Origin: CAZMFZ01 sp964565665
GTDB lineage: Bacteria; Bacteroidota; Bacteroidia; Cytophagales; UBA9547
Length of the DNA: 15,734 bases
Assembly: GCA_964565665.1 (NCBI GenBank)
Contig: CAZMFZ010000091.1
Location: forward strand, 1-15,734
Reading direction: 5' to 3'
Under the pieces are notes generated by a model. The model saw only the letters and a list, made by a program, of their open reading frames with translations, had not been told where the DNA came from and ran no database searches. Positions 7,335-15,641 of this stretch are shown piece after piece (the first letter of the stretch is position 1; each line of letters starts with the position of its first letter). Position numbers and translations under genes: made by a program.

Positions 7335-9242
7335 CTAAGATTGCTGCAATTTGAGCATCCCCGAAGCATCATAGGCTATTATTCCTGATTCCAACAATTC
7401 ACTAACGGCATCGCTGAAGATAATTTGAGCATGGGGTTTCAATACTTCTTTGAGTTTATCAGGCAAAAGCGATTGCAATGTGAGTGTAGAGATAATTTCA
7501 GAGGTGGCTTCCAAGAGTAATTCGCTTTTATGTAAAATTTTTTTTTGTTGCAAGCAAAAGTCACACACACCACATGATTCATTTGTTTCTTCTCCAAAAT
7601 AGTGCTGAAATACCAAACTGCGACATCTATTTCCACTTTCTACATATTCTTGTATGTTTTTCACTTTGTTGAAAGCAACCTCTTTCCTTTCTCTGTAATG
7701 CCTTGCATCAAAAGGCAAATCGGCAATGGCAAACCTTTGGTTTACAAAACTTATTTGTGGCGAATCTTTTTGCTGTTTATAAATCCAAATTGCCGCTTTA
7801 TCTAAAGCTTGAAGAAAATTAATAACTACCACTACATCTACTTTAAGCTTTTCAGCCAGCAGTTTCTCCGATATTTTTATGAAATCGTTGTAAATTTCAC
7901 CTCCATAAGTACGTAAAATTGCCCTCACAAACACATCGTATTTGGCATTGGCTACTTGAAATTGATAAAGAAGTTCGTGATCGGGAACAAATATTGACGA
8001 AGGCTGGTAAAAACTCTCATTAAAAAGTATCAATCCTTGCTGCTCCAAATGCTTTAGGGCAAAAAATGTGGTGCGAACATCAAGATTAAAAGTAGTTTGA
8101 AATGCCAATAGATCGAAATCATATTGCTGTTCTATGCTCCCTGTGGCCACTTGCAACTGGTTTGCCAATGCCTGATACACTTTCTTAATGTATTCAATAT
8201 CAGGAAATTGTGCAGTTAATTGTTTGTTTTGCTCATCTAAATCGTGCTTAGAATACAATGCCACCGCATACGCTTTTTGCTCATCTCTGCCGGCTCTTCC
8301 GGCTTCTTGATAATAGGCTTCGAGCGAATCAGGCAAATCGATATGAATTACAGTTCGCACATTTGGTTTATCTATTCCCATGCCAAAAGCATTGGTGGCC
8401 ACCATCACTCTGGTTTGGTTTTTTAGCCATTGTGATTGCTTGAGGCTACGTTCGCCATAGCTTAACCCTGCATTATAAAAACTGGCTGAAATGCCCGATT
8501 TCATCAGTAAATCGGCAATCCATTTGGTTTTTTTTCTGCTTTTCACATACACAACTGAGCTACCTGCTACCTTTTTCAGTATTTCGACTGCCCGCTTACT
8601 TTTATCATCTATTTCAAATACTGAATATGATAAATTGGCTCTTGCAAAGCTTTTTCTAAATATTTTGGCATTCTTCATCTGCAACATTGCCACAATATCA
8701 AGGCTTACTTTAGGTGTTGCAGTAGCAGTAACGGCTATAATTGGAATGTCGGGGTAGATTTCCCTCACTTTGTGTATTTCCAAATACGAAGGTCGGAAAT
8801 CGTAACCCCATTGTGAAATGCAATGTGCCTCGTCAATAGCTAATAGTTTGATGTGGAATGATGCCAATCTGCTGAAAAATCGCTCGCTTTGCAATCTCTC
8901 CGGGGAAATGTAAAGAAACTGATATGCTTTTGCAGCTGTGTTGTCAAGAATAATTTGCACCTCCCGCCAGTGCATTCCAGAATCAATATAGGCTGCTTTT
9001 ATTTCCTTGTTTTTAAGTTGCTCCACTTGGTCTTTCATTAGAGCCACCAATGGTGTAATTACTAAACACACCCCACCCAAAATCAACCCTGGAACTTGAA
9101 AACACATAGATTTGCCGCCACCCGTAGGCATAAGGGCAAGGGTGTCATTGCCTTCTACTACCGCATTGATAATATCTAATTGCAGTTCGCGAAATTGTGA
9201 GTATCCCCAATATTGTTGAAGAATGTCATGCGGGTCGGTCAT
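7335..9242 (-). CDS. recQ: RecQ-family ATP-dependent DNA helicase
   Basis: A 635-residue superfamily 2 helicase of the RecQ family, which unwinds DNA 3' to 5' in recombination and repair. Walker A is PTGGGKS at 39-45, the DEAH box is at 137-140, followed by the RecQ aromatic loop CISQWGYDFRPSYL (141-154). TATAT is at 172-176, motif V ATNAFGMGID at 282-291 and motif VI QEAGRAGRD at 312-320. The zinc-binding part of the RQC region is intact, with Cys540, 557, 560 and 563. After residue 570 comes a winged-helix-like tail; no clear HRDC domain is seen, as in other short Bacteroidota RecQ proteins. The ATG at 9242 is 12 bases after the channel gene. The TAG stop lies in the same frame as the kinase gene 36 bases on. 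Confidence 0.95.
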   Translation of the reverse strand: MTDPHDILQQYWGYSQFRELQLDIINAVVEGNDTLALMPTGGGKSMCFQVPGLILGGVCLVITPLVALMKDQVEQLKNKEIKAAYIDSGMHWREVQIILDNTAAKAYQFLYISPERLQSERFFSRLASFHIKLLAIDEAHCISQWGYDFRPSYLEIHKVREIYPDIPIIAVTATATPKVSLDIVAMLQMKNAKIFRKSFARANLSYSVFEIDDKSKRAVEILKKVAGSSVVYVKSRKKTKWIADLLMKSGISASFYNAGLSYGERSLKQSQWLKNQTRVMVATNAFGMGIDKPNVRTVIHIDLPDSLEAYYQEAGRAGRDEQKAYAVALYSKHDLDEQNKQLTAQFPDIEYIKKVYQALANQLQVATGSIEQQYDFDLLAFQTTFNLDVRTTFFALKHLEQQGLILFNESFYQPSSIFVPDHELLYQFQVANAKYDVFVRAILRTYGGEIYNDFIKISEKLLAEKLKVDVVVVINFLQALDKAAIWIYKQQKDSPQISFVNQRFAIADLPFDARHYRERKEVAFNKVKNIQEYVESGNRCRSLVFQHYFGEETNESCGVCDFCLQQKKILHKSELLLEATSEIISTLTLQSLLPDKLKEVLKPHAQIIFSDAVSELLESGIIAYDASGMLKLQQS

Positions 9243-9254
9243 TTCATATAAAAA

Positions 9255-10277
9255 TTAAACCATCGCTTTGATTATAAAAAAAGCATTGATTACTACATAG
9301 CTTGTTGCCAATATCTTAAATGCTTTCAAATCGGTTTTTACCAATTCCAAAGTCCCTGCCTTGTATTCTGCATGTTTCACAATGTAAATATTGATTACGG
9401 AATATAAAATGATAAGGAAAATGAAAATAAAGGTGACGGCATGAAGAATATCGGCAAGCGTAAGCGAATTTACGTTGGGCAAAAGGGCATCAACAAAATA
9501 TTTATTTCCAACAGCCGCAAATAAACTACCTACAGGGAGTGAAAAACGGGTACTTAAGTCTCTAGGGTGCACAAATAATGATATAATTGCGATAAAAAAA
9601 CTCACGTAAAGACCAGTAAAAAGCTTTAAGAACAAAAAACCAACTTCACGCTGCACATCTACGGTGGCCACAATTCTGTCAAAGGCATCTTTATTTTTTA
9701 ATGCCTTCGGATTCCCAAAATTATTGTTATACTTATGCTGCTCATGACTAATTTGAAAGTTTGATTTTATCCTTATCCCGTTGATATGCAAATTGTTATC
9801 AATTCCAGATTTAGAATAAGGCGTTTCTGAAATATTAAATTTGAGACTTCTTTTCTCATTTTCGGCATCCTCAAATCTTAAATGCAATACTTGTTTGTCA
9901 AATGGGAAATCTCGCACATCAAAATCATTTCTCACTTTAGCCGAGATTTTTTTCAACACATAAATATCATTTTTAAGCGAACTATCTACTTTGCAATACG
10001 ATTCTACAATTTCACCATTGTAAACATCAAGTAAGCTCACAGTCTTGAGCGGATTTAATCCAAATTGACTTGCAAATTCTTTACGGTATACATACCAAAC
10101 CCAAAAATCAACTCCAAAATAGTTTTCCTGTAGTTTTATATCGTGAATAGATGTGATATAAATGCCCATTGTTACCGTCTTGGCTACTTCCTTTGGTTTT
10201 TTAGTTTTAAAACCTGAAAAAAATAATATTAACACCAATATTGTTATAATAGAAAATACACAAGGCTTATAAGCCAT
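9255..10277 (-). CDS. Prokaryotic pentameric ligand-gated ion channel homologue (Cys-loop receptor superfamily)
   Basis: A 340-residue protein with the full layout of a bacterial pentameric ligand-gated channel (relatives GLIC and ELIC). After an N-terminal hydrophobic segment (8-21, signal peptide) comes a beta-rich extracellular domain (about 32-210). It contains the early block SIHDIKLQENYFGVDFWVWY (43-62) and the superfamily signature FPFDKQVLHLRFED (124-137). The signature has no flanking Cys pair, as in bacterial members. Arg210 precedes the first membrane span, where a conserved Arg contacts the Pro-loop Asp (here Asp127). Four spans follow: 212-235, 242-265 (pore-lining, RFSLPVGSLFAAVGNKY), 271-298 and 318-338, with a short M3-M4 loop. 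The ligand and ion cannot be read from sequence. The gene begins a probable unit with recQ and the kinase. Confidence 0.85.
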   Translation of the reverse strand: MAYKPCVFSIITILVLILFFSGFKTKKPKEVAKTVTMGIYITSIHDIKLQENYFGVDFWVWYVYRKEFASQFGLNPLKTVSLLDVYNGEIVESYCKVDSSLKNDIYVLKKISAKVRNDFDVRDFPFDKQVLHLRFEDAENEKRSLKFNISETPYSKSGIDNNLHINGIRIKSNFQISHEQHKYNNNFGNPKALKNKDAFDRIVATVDVQREVGFLFLKLFTGLYVSFFIAIISLFVHPRDLSTRFSLPVGSLFAAVGNKYFVDALLPNVNSLTLADILHAVTFIFIFLIILYSVINIYIVKHAEYKAGTLELVKTDLKAFKILATSYVVINAFFIIKAMV

Positions 10278-10319
10278 TAGAATGAAATGTTAGAATTATA
10301 AAAATAACAATTTATCTCT

Positions 10320-10343
10320 CAAATCTACCAGCTATAGAGGTAG
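10320..10343 (-). promoter_or_regulatory. Candidate promoter and overlapping palindrome for the channel gene
   Basis: On the minus strand TAGATTTG (10327-10320) is an exact TAnnTTTG -7 element about 43 bases before the channel ATG. No good -33 TTTG is seen at the usual distance. CTACC (10325-10329) and GGTAG (10339-10343) form an inverted repeat that overlaps the -7 element and its upstream spacer and could be an operator. The upstream gene ends in a strong terminator, so a promoter is needed here. Confidence 0.4.
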
Positions 10344-10358
10344 TGAACATACTTATTA

Positions 10359-10401
10359 ACAAGAAAAACCCATCTGAACAATTCAAATGGGTTTTTCTTG
10401 T
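10359..10401 (-). terminator. Strong hairpin terminator after the DUF3467 gene
   Basis: ACAAGAAAAACCCAT at 10359-10373 and its exact complement at 10387-10401 make a 15-bp stem. A small inner stem (TGAA/TTCA, 10375-10378 with 10382-10385) fills the loop. The T-rich 3' arm and following bases suit termination on the minus strand, 14 bases past the DUF3467 stop. The A-rich other arm would also give a T run on the plus strand, where no gene is present. Confidence 0.85.
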
Positions 10402-10414
10402 CAAATCAAAGTAA

Positions 10415-10741
10415 CTATGCTTCACCAATTGCACCACCAAAGTTCATTGGAAATGCAGGCATTTGGTTTGGTACAGATATTTCACCAAAACTATCTTCGT
10501 ATTTTGTAACATTATCAGCCAAAGCTTGGAGTAGTCGTTTGGCATGTTCTGGAGTCAGTACGATTCTCGCTTTCACTTTTGCTTTTGGCAATCCGGGCAT
10601 CATTCGAATAAAATCTACCACAAACTCGCTATTTGAATGGGCAATCATAGCCAAATTTGAATAAATACCTTCAGCCACTTCTTCCGTTAATTCTATATTA
10701 ATCTGATTTTCAGGTTCTTGAGGAATATTTTTTTGTGCCAC
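10415..10741 (-). CDS. DUF3467 family protein
   Basis: A 108-residue acidic, soluble protein of the DUF3467 family, whose function is unknown. The recognisable core is INIELTEEVAEGIYSNLAMI, then SEFVVDFIRMMPGLPKAKVK, then ARIVLTPEHAKRLLQALADN. The Gly/Pro/Met-rich tail (from about 84) is variable in the family. The first codon is GTG at 10741-10739; no ATG stands in frame nearby, and the next internal Met would cut into the core. It follows rpoC on the same strand after 115 bases, an order I know from many Bacteroidota, which suggests a link with transcription but proves none. It is set off by a hairpin on each side and probably receives read-through from rpoC. Confidence 0.88.
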   Translation of the reverse strand: MAQKNIPQEPENQINIELTEEVAEGIYSNLAMIAHSNSEFVVDFIRMMPGLPKAKVKARIVLTPEHAKRLLQALADNVTKYEDSFGEISVPNQMPAFPMNFGGAIGEA

Positions 10742-10796
10742 TTTTGAAGAATTATATATGATGAATAATGAATTGTTTTAATAAAGTTCAGAAACA

Positions 10797-10826
10797 AAAA
10801 GAGTTAAGCCTAAACTCAACTCTTTT
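10797..10826 (-). terminator. Hairpin terminator or attenuator after rpoC
   Basis: AAAAGAGTT at 10797-10805 and AACTCTTTT at 10818-10826 are 9-bp inverted arms around 12 bases. Read on the minus strand, the 3' arm runs into CTTTTTGTTTC. It lies about 30 bases past the rpoC stop and before the DUF3467 gene, so it may be a partial terminator that tunes read-through. A second AACTC at 10813-10817 allows an alternative shorter stem. Confidence 0.65.
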
Positions 10827-10856
10827 GTCATTTAATTATGATTTGATATTCGACTA

Positions 10857-13800
10857 CTAAGCCTCTACTACATCTTCTTTTCTTCTGCGAATAGATTTTT
10901 TTGATTCTACCAAAGCATCATATTCCTCTTTCGAGCTTACAATGATGTTTTCGTATTCTCTCAAACCTGTTCCAGCAGGAATCAAATGCCCAACAATTAC
11001 GTTTTCTTTCAAGCCCAACAAGAAATCGCGTTTTCCCCTTACGGCTGCTTCGCTCAATACTTTGGTAGTTTCTTGGAAAGATGCTGCTGAAATCCAGCTT
11101 TCTGTACCTAATGAAGATTGTGTAATTCCCATCAACATTGGTGCTGAAACGGCTGCTTCTGCATCACGAACAGTAATCGTTTTTTTATCTTGGCGTTTCA
11201 AGATTGAGTTTTCATCGCGCAATTTACGAGAAGTGATGATTTGACCAGGTTTTAAGTTGCCAGAATCACCAGCATCTTCTACCACTTTTTTATCAAACAT
11301 ACTATCGTTTTCCAAGCGGAATACAAATTTATCAACAGCTTGTCCTGGCAAGAAAGTAGTATCTCCTGGCTCAACAATCTCCACTTTTTGCATCATTTGT
11401 CGCACGATGATTTCAATGTGTTTGTCATTGATTTTCACGCCTTGCAAACGATACACTTCCTGAATTTCATTTACCAAATACTCTTGTACAGCAGTTGGGC
11501 CTTTGATAGATAATATATCAGAAGGTGTGATTGCACCATCTGAAAGGGCTGCACCTGCTTTTATATAATCACCATCTTGAACCAATATATGTTTAGAAAG
11601 TGGTACAAGGTATTTTTTCTTGATACCATCACGAGATTCGATATTCACCTCTCTGTTACCTCTTCTAATAGTACCATAAGTTACAATACCATCAATTTCA
11701 CTCACTACAGCCGGATTTGAAGGATTTCTTGCTTCGAAAAGCTCGGTTACCCTTGGCAAACCACCTGTAATATCTCTATTTTTACCTACCGAACGAGGCA
11801 TTTTGGCTAGCACCTCACCAGCTTTCATTTTCTTGCCTTCATCTACAGCTAGTCTAGCACCAACCGGAAGATTGTATGATTTGGCATCGCCTGATTTTGG
11901 AGTCATTCTTATGGCCGGGTTCTTGGCCTTATCCTTAGTCTCTATAATAACTTTTTCTTTGTGACCAGTTACCTCATCAAACTCTTCTTTGAAAGTAATA
12001 CCTTCTTCAATGGCATCGAAGGAAACTTCTCCTTCAATTTCGGTTAAGATAACGGCATTGAATGGATCCCACGAGCAAATCTCTTCACCTTTCACTACCT
12101 TCTGTCCGTTTTTGATTTTCAATGTAGATCCGTAAGGCACTACATTTGAAATCAATGTGCGTTTTTGAGCGTCTACAATTTTTATTTCACCAGACCGACC
12201 TATTACTATTTGTGTGGCATTGCCATCAGTATTGGTAGTATCTACAAATCTTAATTCGTCAAACTCAATTACACCATCAAATTTAGCTTTCATGGTAGAT
12301 TCTACCTGAATATTTGAAGCAGTACCACCTACGTGGAATGTACGAAGTGTCAACTGCGTACCTGGTTCACCAATAGATTGTGCAGCAATTACACCTACAG
12401 CTTCCCCTCTTTGAGTGGTTTGTCCGGTAGTCAAATTACGGCCATAGCATTTGGCACAAATACCGCGTTTTGTTTCGCAAGTTAATACTGAGCGAATCTC
12501 AACTTCTTCAATTCCAGCTTCTTCGATGGCAGCTGCATGTTCTTCAAGAATGATTTCGCCTGATTTTAATATTAATTCATTTGAAATAATGTTGTAAACA
12601 TCATGAACAGACACACGACCTAAAATTCTATCAGCCAAAGACTCTACAATATCTTCATTGTCTTTCAAAGCAGTAGCTGTGATTCCACGAAGTGTACCGC
12701 AATCTTCTTCATTGATAATTACATCTTGGGCCACATCTACTAACCTACGTGTCAAATAACCTGCATCGGCTGTTTTCAAGGCAGTATCTGCCAATCCTTT
12801 TCTAGCACCATGTGTAGAAATAAAGTATTCCAATACATCCAATCCTTCTTTAAAGTTTGAAATTATTGGGTTTTCAATGATTTCACCCACAGAACCGGCT
12901 AGATTTTTTTGTGGTTTTGCCATCAAACCTCTCATACCACCCAACTGACGAATTTGCTCACGAGAACCACGGGCTCCAGAGTGCATCATCATATAAATAG
13001 GGTTGAAGCCTTGACGATCGTTTTCTTGTTTCTTCATCAAAGTCTCAGTGATGTTTGAGTTTACACGTGTCCAAATGTCAATAATTTGGTTGTAACGCTC
13101 ATTATCAGTAATAAGACCCATATAATAATTGCTCCAAACGGCATCAACTTCTTCTTGTGCTTTGGCAATTAATTCTACTTTGTTGTCAGGAGACATAATA
13201 TCTGTAACACTAATAGAAAGTCCGCCACGGAAAGCCGATTGGAAACCTAATTCTTTAATGTTGTCAAGGAAAGCTGCACAACGAGAATATCCTACCGTTT
13301 TGAAAACAGTACCAATAATTTGTTGTAATTTTTTCTTAGTCAATAATTCATCGATAAATCCGCATTCCTCAGGTACATATTGATTGAACAATACCCTTCC
13401 TGCCACAGTCTCTATGATTTTATCTTCTAATTCGCCTTTGGAATTTTTTACTTTACCTTTTACCTTTATATAAGCATGTTTCGACAAAATGCCTTCGTTG
13501 ATGGCAATAATCACATCTTCAAAACCATAGAAAATTCTACCTTCACCTTCTTCTGTTTTCTCGGCAGTACTTCTTCTTCCTTTGGTAATGTAATACAACC
13601 CAAGCACCATATCCTGTGATGGTACAGTTATTGGTGCTCCATTAGCAGGGTTCAAAATATTGTGCGAAGCCAACATCAAAGTTTGTGCTTCCAAAATGGC
13701 TTCGTGACCAAGAGGTACGTGTACCGCCATTTGATCACCATCGAAATCGGCATTGAAAGCCGTACAAACCAATGGATGCAACTGTATCGCTTTTCCCTCA

Positions 13801-15167
13801 ATTAATTTAGGTTGGAAAGCCTGAATACCCAATCTGTGCAAAGTAGGTGCTCTGTTCAATAATACGGGATGGCCTTTCAACACATTTTCCAAAATATCCC
13901 AAACTACTGCATCTTTTCTATCAACTATCTTTTTAGCAGATTTTACTGTCTTAACAATTCCGCGTTCTATTAACTTTCTGATAACGAACGGTTTGAAAAG
14001 CTCGGCAGCCATATCTTTAGGCAATCCGCATTCATGCAATTTTAATTCTGGACCAACCACAATTACCGAACGACCTGAATAATCTACCCTTTTACCTAAT
14101 AAGTTTTGACGGAAACGACCGTTTTTACCTTTTAGCATATCAGAAAGTGATTTCAACGCACGGTTTCCTTCTGCACGAACAGCATTTACTTTACGAGAGT
14201 TGTCGAACAATGAATCGACAGCTTCTTGCAGCATTCTTTTTTCGTTTCTTAATATAACTTCAGGTGCTTTTATCTCTATCAAACGTTTCAAACGGTTGTT
14301 ACGGATAATTACTCTTCTATATAAATCGTTCAGATCAGAGGTAGCAAACCTGCCACCATCCAAAGGAACTAAAGGTCTTAATTCTGGTGGAATAACAGGC
14401 ACCATGCGGATAACCATCCACTCAGGTTTGTTAGTAATTCTTGTGTTGGCATCACGGAAAGCTTCTACAACTTTCAAACGTTTCAAAGCATCTGCTTTTC
14501 TTTGTTGAGAAGTATCGTGAGAAGCTTGGTAGCGTAGGTTGAATGAAAGTGTGTCTAAATCTAATCTTGACAATAAAAACTCCAAAGCATCGGCTCCCAT
14601 TCTGGCAACAAACTTATTAGGGTCGTTGTCGTCAAGCATTTGATTTTCTCTTGGCAATTTGTCAAGAATATCTAAGTATTCGTCTTCAGTTAAGAAATCG
14701 AGATAATTTACGCCATCTTCAGATTTTATACCAGCTCTACAAACTACATATCTTTCGTAATATATAATTTGATCTAATTTTTTTGAAGGCATTCCTAATA
14801 AATACCCGATTTTATTGGGTAGTGAACGGAAATACCAAATATGAGCTACAGGCACAACCAACTCAATGTGTCCCATACGCTCTCTGCGAACTTTTTTCTC
14901 TGTCACTTCTACTCCGCAACGGTCGCAAATAATTCCTTTGTAACGAATTCTTTTGTATTTTCCGCAATGACACTCGTAATCTTTAACCGGACCGAAAATA
15001 CGCTCACAAAACAAGCCTCCCATTTCTGGTTTGTATGTTCTGTAATTGATGGTTTCGGGCTGTGTAACCTCTCCATAAGAACCTTCAAGTATTGATTCAG
15101 GAGACGCTAAACTGATTGTAACTCTATTAAAATCTGAGCTGAACTTTTTGTTTTTGCGTAACGCCAT
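10857..15167 (-). CDS. rpoC: DNA-directed RNA polymerase subunit beta'
   Basis: Full-length beta' subunit of RNA polymerase, 1436 residues, which with beta forms the active centre. The N-terminal zinc site uses Cys66, Cys68, Cys81 and Cys84 (CHCGKYKR, CDRCGVE). The catalytic magnesium motif NADFDGD is at 472-478 with Asp474, 476 and 478. The second zinc site is complete: Cys823, 897, 904 and 907. The trigger-loop region ARKGLADTALKTADAGYLTR is at 788-807, followed near 920-950 by the conserved GEAVGVIAAQSIGEPGTQ segment. No frameshift is seen. The ATG at 15167 gives the usual family N-terminus. Normally rpoB lies directly upstream; here 567 bases to the window edge contain a promoter-like site and a transposase relic instead, so rpoC must either have its own promoter or depend on read-through. 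Confidence 0.98.
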   Translation of the reverse strand: MALRKNKKFSSDFNRVTISLASPESILEGSYGEVTQPETINYRTYKPEMGGLFCERIFGPVKDYECHCGKYKRIRYKGIICDRCGVEVTEKKVRRERMGHIELVVPVAHIWYFRSLPNKIGYLLGMPSKKLDQIIYYERYVVCRAGIKSEDGVNYLDFLTEDEYLDILDKLPRENQMLDDNDPNKFVARMGADALEFLLSRLDLDTLSFNLRYQASHDTSQQRKADALKRLKVVEAFRDANTRITNKPEWMVIRMVPVIPPELRPLVPLDGGRFATSDLNDLYRRVIIRNNRLKRLIEIKAPEVILRNEKRMLQEAVDSLFDNSRKVNAVRAEGNRALKSLSDMLKGKNGRFRQNLLGKRVDYSGRSVIVVGPELKLHECGLPKDMAAELFKPFVIRKLIERGIVKTVKSAKKIVDRKDAVVWDILENVLKGHPVLLNRAPTLHRLGIQAFQPKLIEGKAIQLHPLVCTAFNADFDGDQMAVHVPLGHEAILEAQTLMLASHNILNPANGAPITVPSQDMVLGLYYITKGRRSTAEKTEEGEGRIFYGFEDVIIAINEGILSKHAYIKVKGKVKNSKGELEDKIIETVAGRVLFNQYVPEECGFIDELLTKKKLQQIIGTVFKTVGYSRCAAFLDNIKELGFQSAFRGGLSISVTDIMSPDNKVELIAKAQEEVDAVWSNYYMGLITDNERYNQIIDIWTRVNSNITETLMKKQENDRQGFNPIYMMMHSGARGSREQIRQLGGMRGLMAKPQKNLAGSVGEIIENPIISNFKEGLDVLEYFISTHGARKGLADTALKTADAGYLTRRLVDVAQDVIINEEDCGTLRGITATALKDNEDIVESLADRILGRVSVHDVYNIISNELILKSGEIILEEHAAAIEEAGIEEVEIRSVLTCETKRGICAKCYGRNLTTGQTTQRGEAVGVIAAQSIGEPGTQLTLRTFHVGGTASNIQVESTMKAKFDGVIEFDELRFVDTTNTDGNATQIVIGRSGEIKIVDAQKRTLISNVVPYGSTLKIKNGQKVVKGEEICSWDPFNAVILTEIEGEVSFDAIEEGITFKEEFDEVTGHKEKVIIETKDKAKNPAIRMTPKSGDAKSYNLPVGARLAVDEGKKMKAGEVLAKMPRSVGKNRDITGGLPRVTELFEARNPSNPAVVSEIDGIVTYGTIRRGNREVNIESRDGIKKKYLVPLSKHILVQDGDYIKAGAALSDGAITPSDILSIKGPTAVQEYLVNEIQEVYRLQGVKINDKHIEIIVRQMMQKVEIVEPGDTTFLPGQAVDKFVFRLENDSMFDKKVVEDAGDSGNLKPGQIITSRKLRDENSILKRQDKKTITVRDAEAAVSAPMLMGITQSSLGTESWISAASFQETTKVLSEAAVRGKRDFLLGLKENVIVGHLIPAGTGLREYENIIVSSKEEYDALVESKKSIRRRKEDVVEA

Positions 15168-15240
15168 ATAATTGATTGATTATCAGTATGTTAGAATAAG
15201 CTGATTTGTGTTTGGTAGAATACACCAAGGAAAAAGAATG

Positions 15241-15263
15241 CAAAAATAAGAGATTTATTTTTG
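15241..15263 (-). promoter_or_regulatory. Candidate rpoC promoter in a perfect palindrome
   Basis: TATTTTTG on the minus strand (15248-15241) matches TAnnTTTG exactly and would give a leader of about 65-70 bases for rpoC. It is one arm of a perfect inverted repeat: CAAAAATAA at 15241-15249 and TTATTTTTG at 15255-15263 around GAGAT. The other arm carries the same -7 element pointing away from rpoC. No convincing -33 TTTG is present; TTCTG lies slightly too far upstream. The DNA is very AT-rich, so this is tentative. Confidence 0.4.
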
Positions 15264-15352
15264 ATATAGCAGAAAAACTTAAAAAAAAATGGAAATAGTT
15301 TTGATAAGTGAAAGCACATTTCACAACTAAAACTCAAATAGTTCTAAAGTAT

Positions 15353-15641
15353 TTATTTCTTCGGCTCTTCTTCTGCCGTGCCACCATATCCAGAATCAAA
15401 TCTACCTTCTTCTTATACCTGAAATTCTTTAGGAATGCCAACTTTTTTCACTTCTCTGGGTCTTCTGGCCAATCTTTAAGCAAATATAGCTGTGGCAACT
15501 ATCGAGCTAAAGTGCCCTTCACTCACTAAGCAACTGAATACCTCTACTTGGCAATTGGCTAATTTGCCCATTTTACCACAATATTTGATGTGCTACCCCT
15601 ATCGAATCATCTCCTTTTTTTATCCTGATTTTAGACTCCAC
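15353..15641 (-). pseudogene. IS701-family transposase fragment, heavily frameshifted
   Basis: On the minus strand three frames join into a stretch of a DDE transposase of the IS701 type. First ESKIRIKKGDDSIGVAHQ (15638-15585), like the family's DES..KKG..SVGVARQ block. Then GKLANCQVEVFSCLVSEGHF (15568-15509) and the following residues to TAA 15476. Then LKDWPEDPEK (15480-15451), KKVGIPKEFQV (15447-15415) and KKKVDLILDMVARQKK (about 15413-15366). At least four single-base shifts and several stops interrupt it. The Asp expected before Glu-Ser is replaced by Val, and both ends of the gene are missing (about 95 of roughly 400 residues remain). It is a dead relic. From 15642 to 15734 I see only AT-rich sequence with no recognisable transposase or inverted end. 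Confidence 0.75.

Noticed and set aside
3645..9242. RecQ-kinase fusion by stop-codon read-through
   Set aside because: The shared frame over 36 bases is easily chance, and the kinase has its own N-terminal membrane segment just after TTG.
7335..9242. RecQ truncated at its C-terminus
   Set aside because: The helicase and zinc regions are complete and HRDC-less RecQ proteins of this length are common in the phylum.
14200..14508. Plus-strand open frames within rpoC (several of 60-100 residues)
   Set aside because: They are complements of an intact, highly conserved gene and show no independent coding signs.
15308..15529. 73-residue plus-strand open frame upstream of rpoC
   Set aside because: It is antisense to the transposase relic; its Phe-rich composition comes from complementing Lys and Glu codons.
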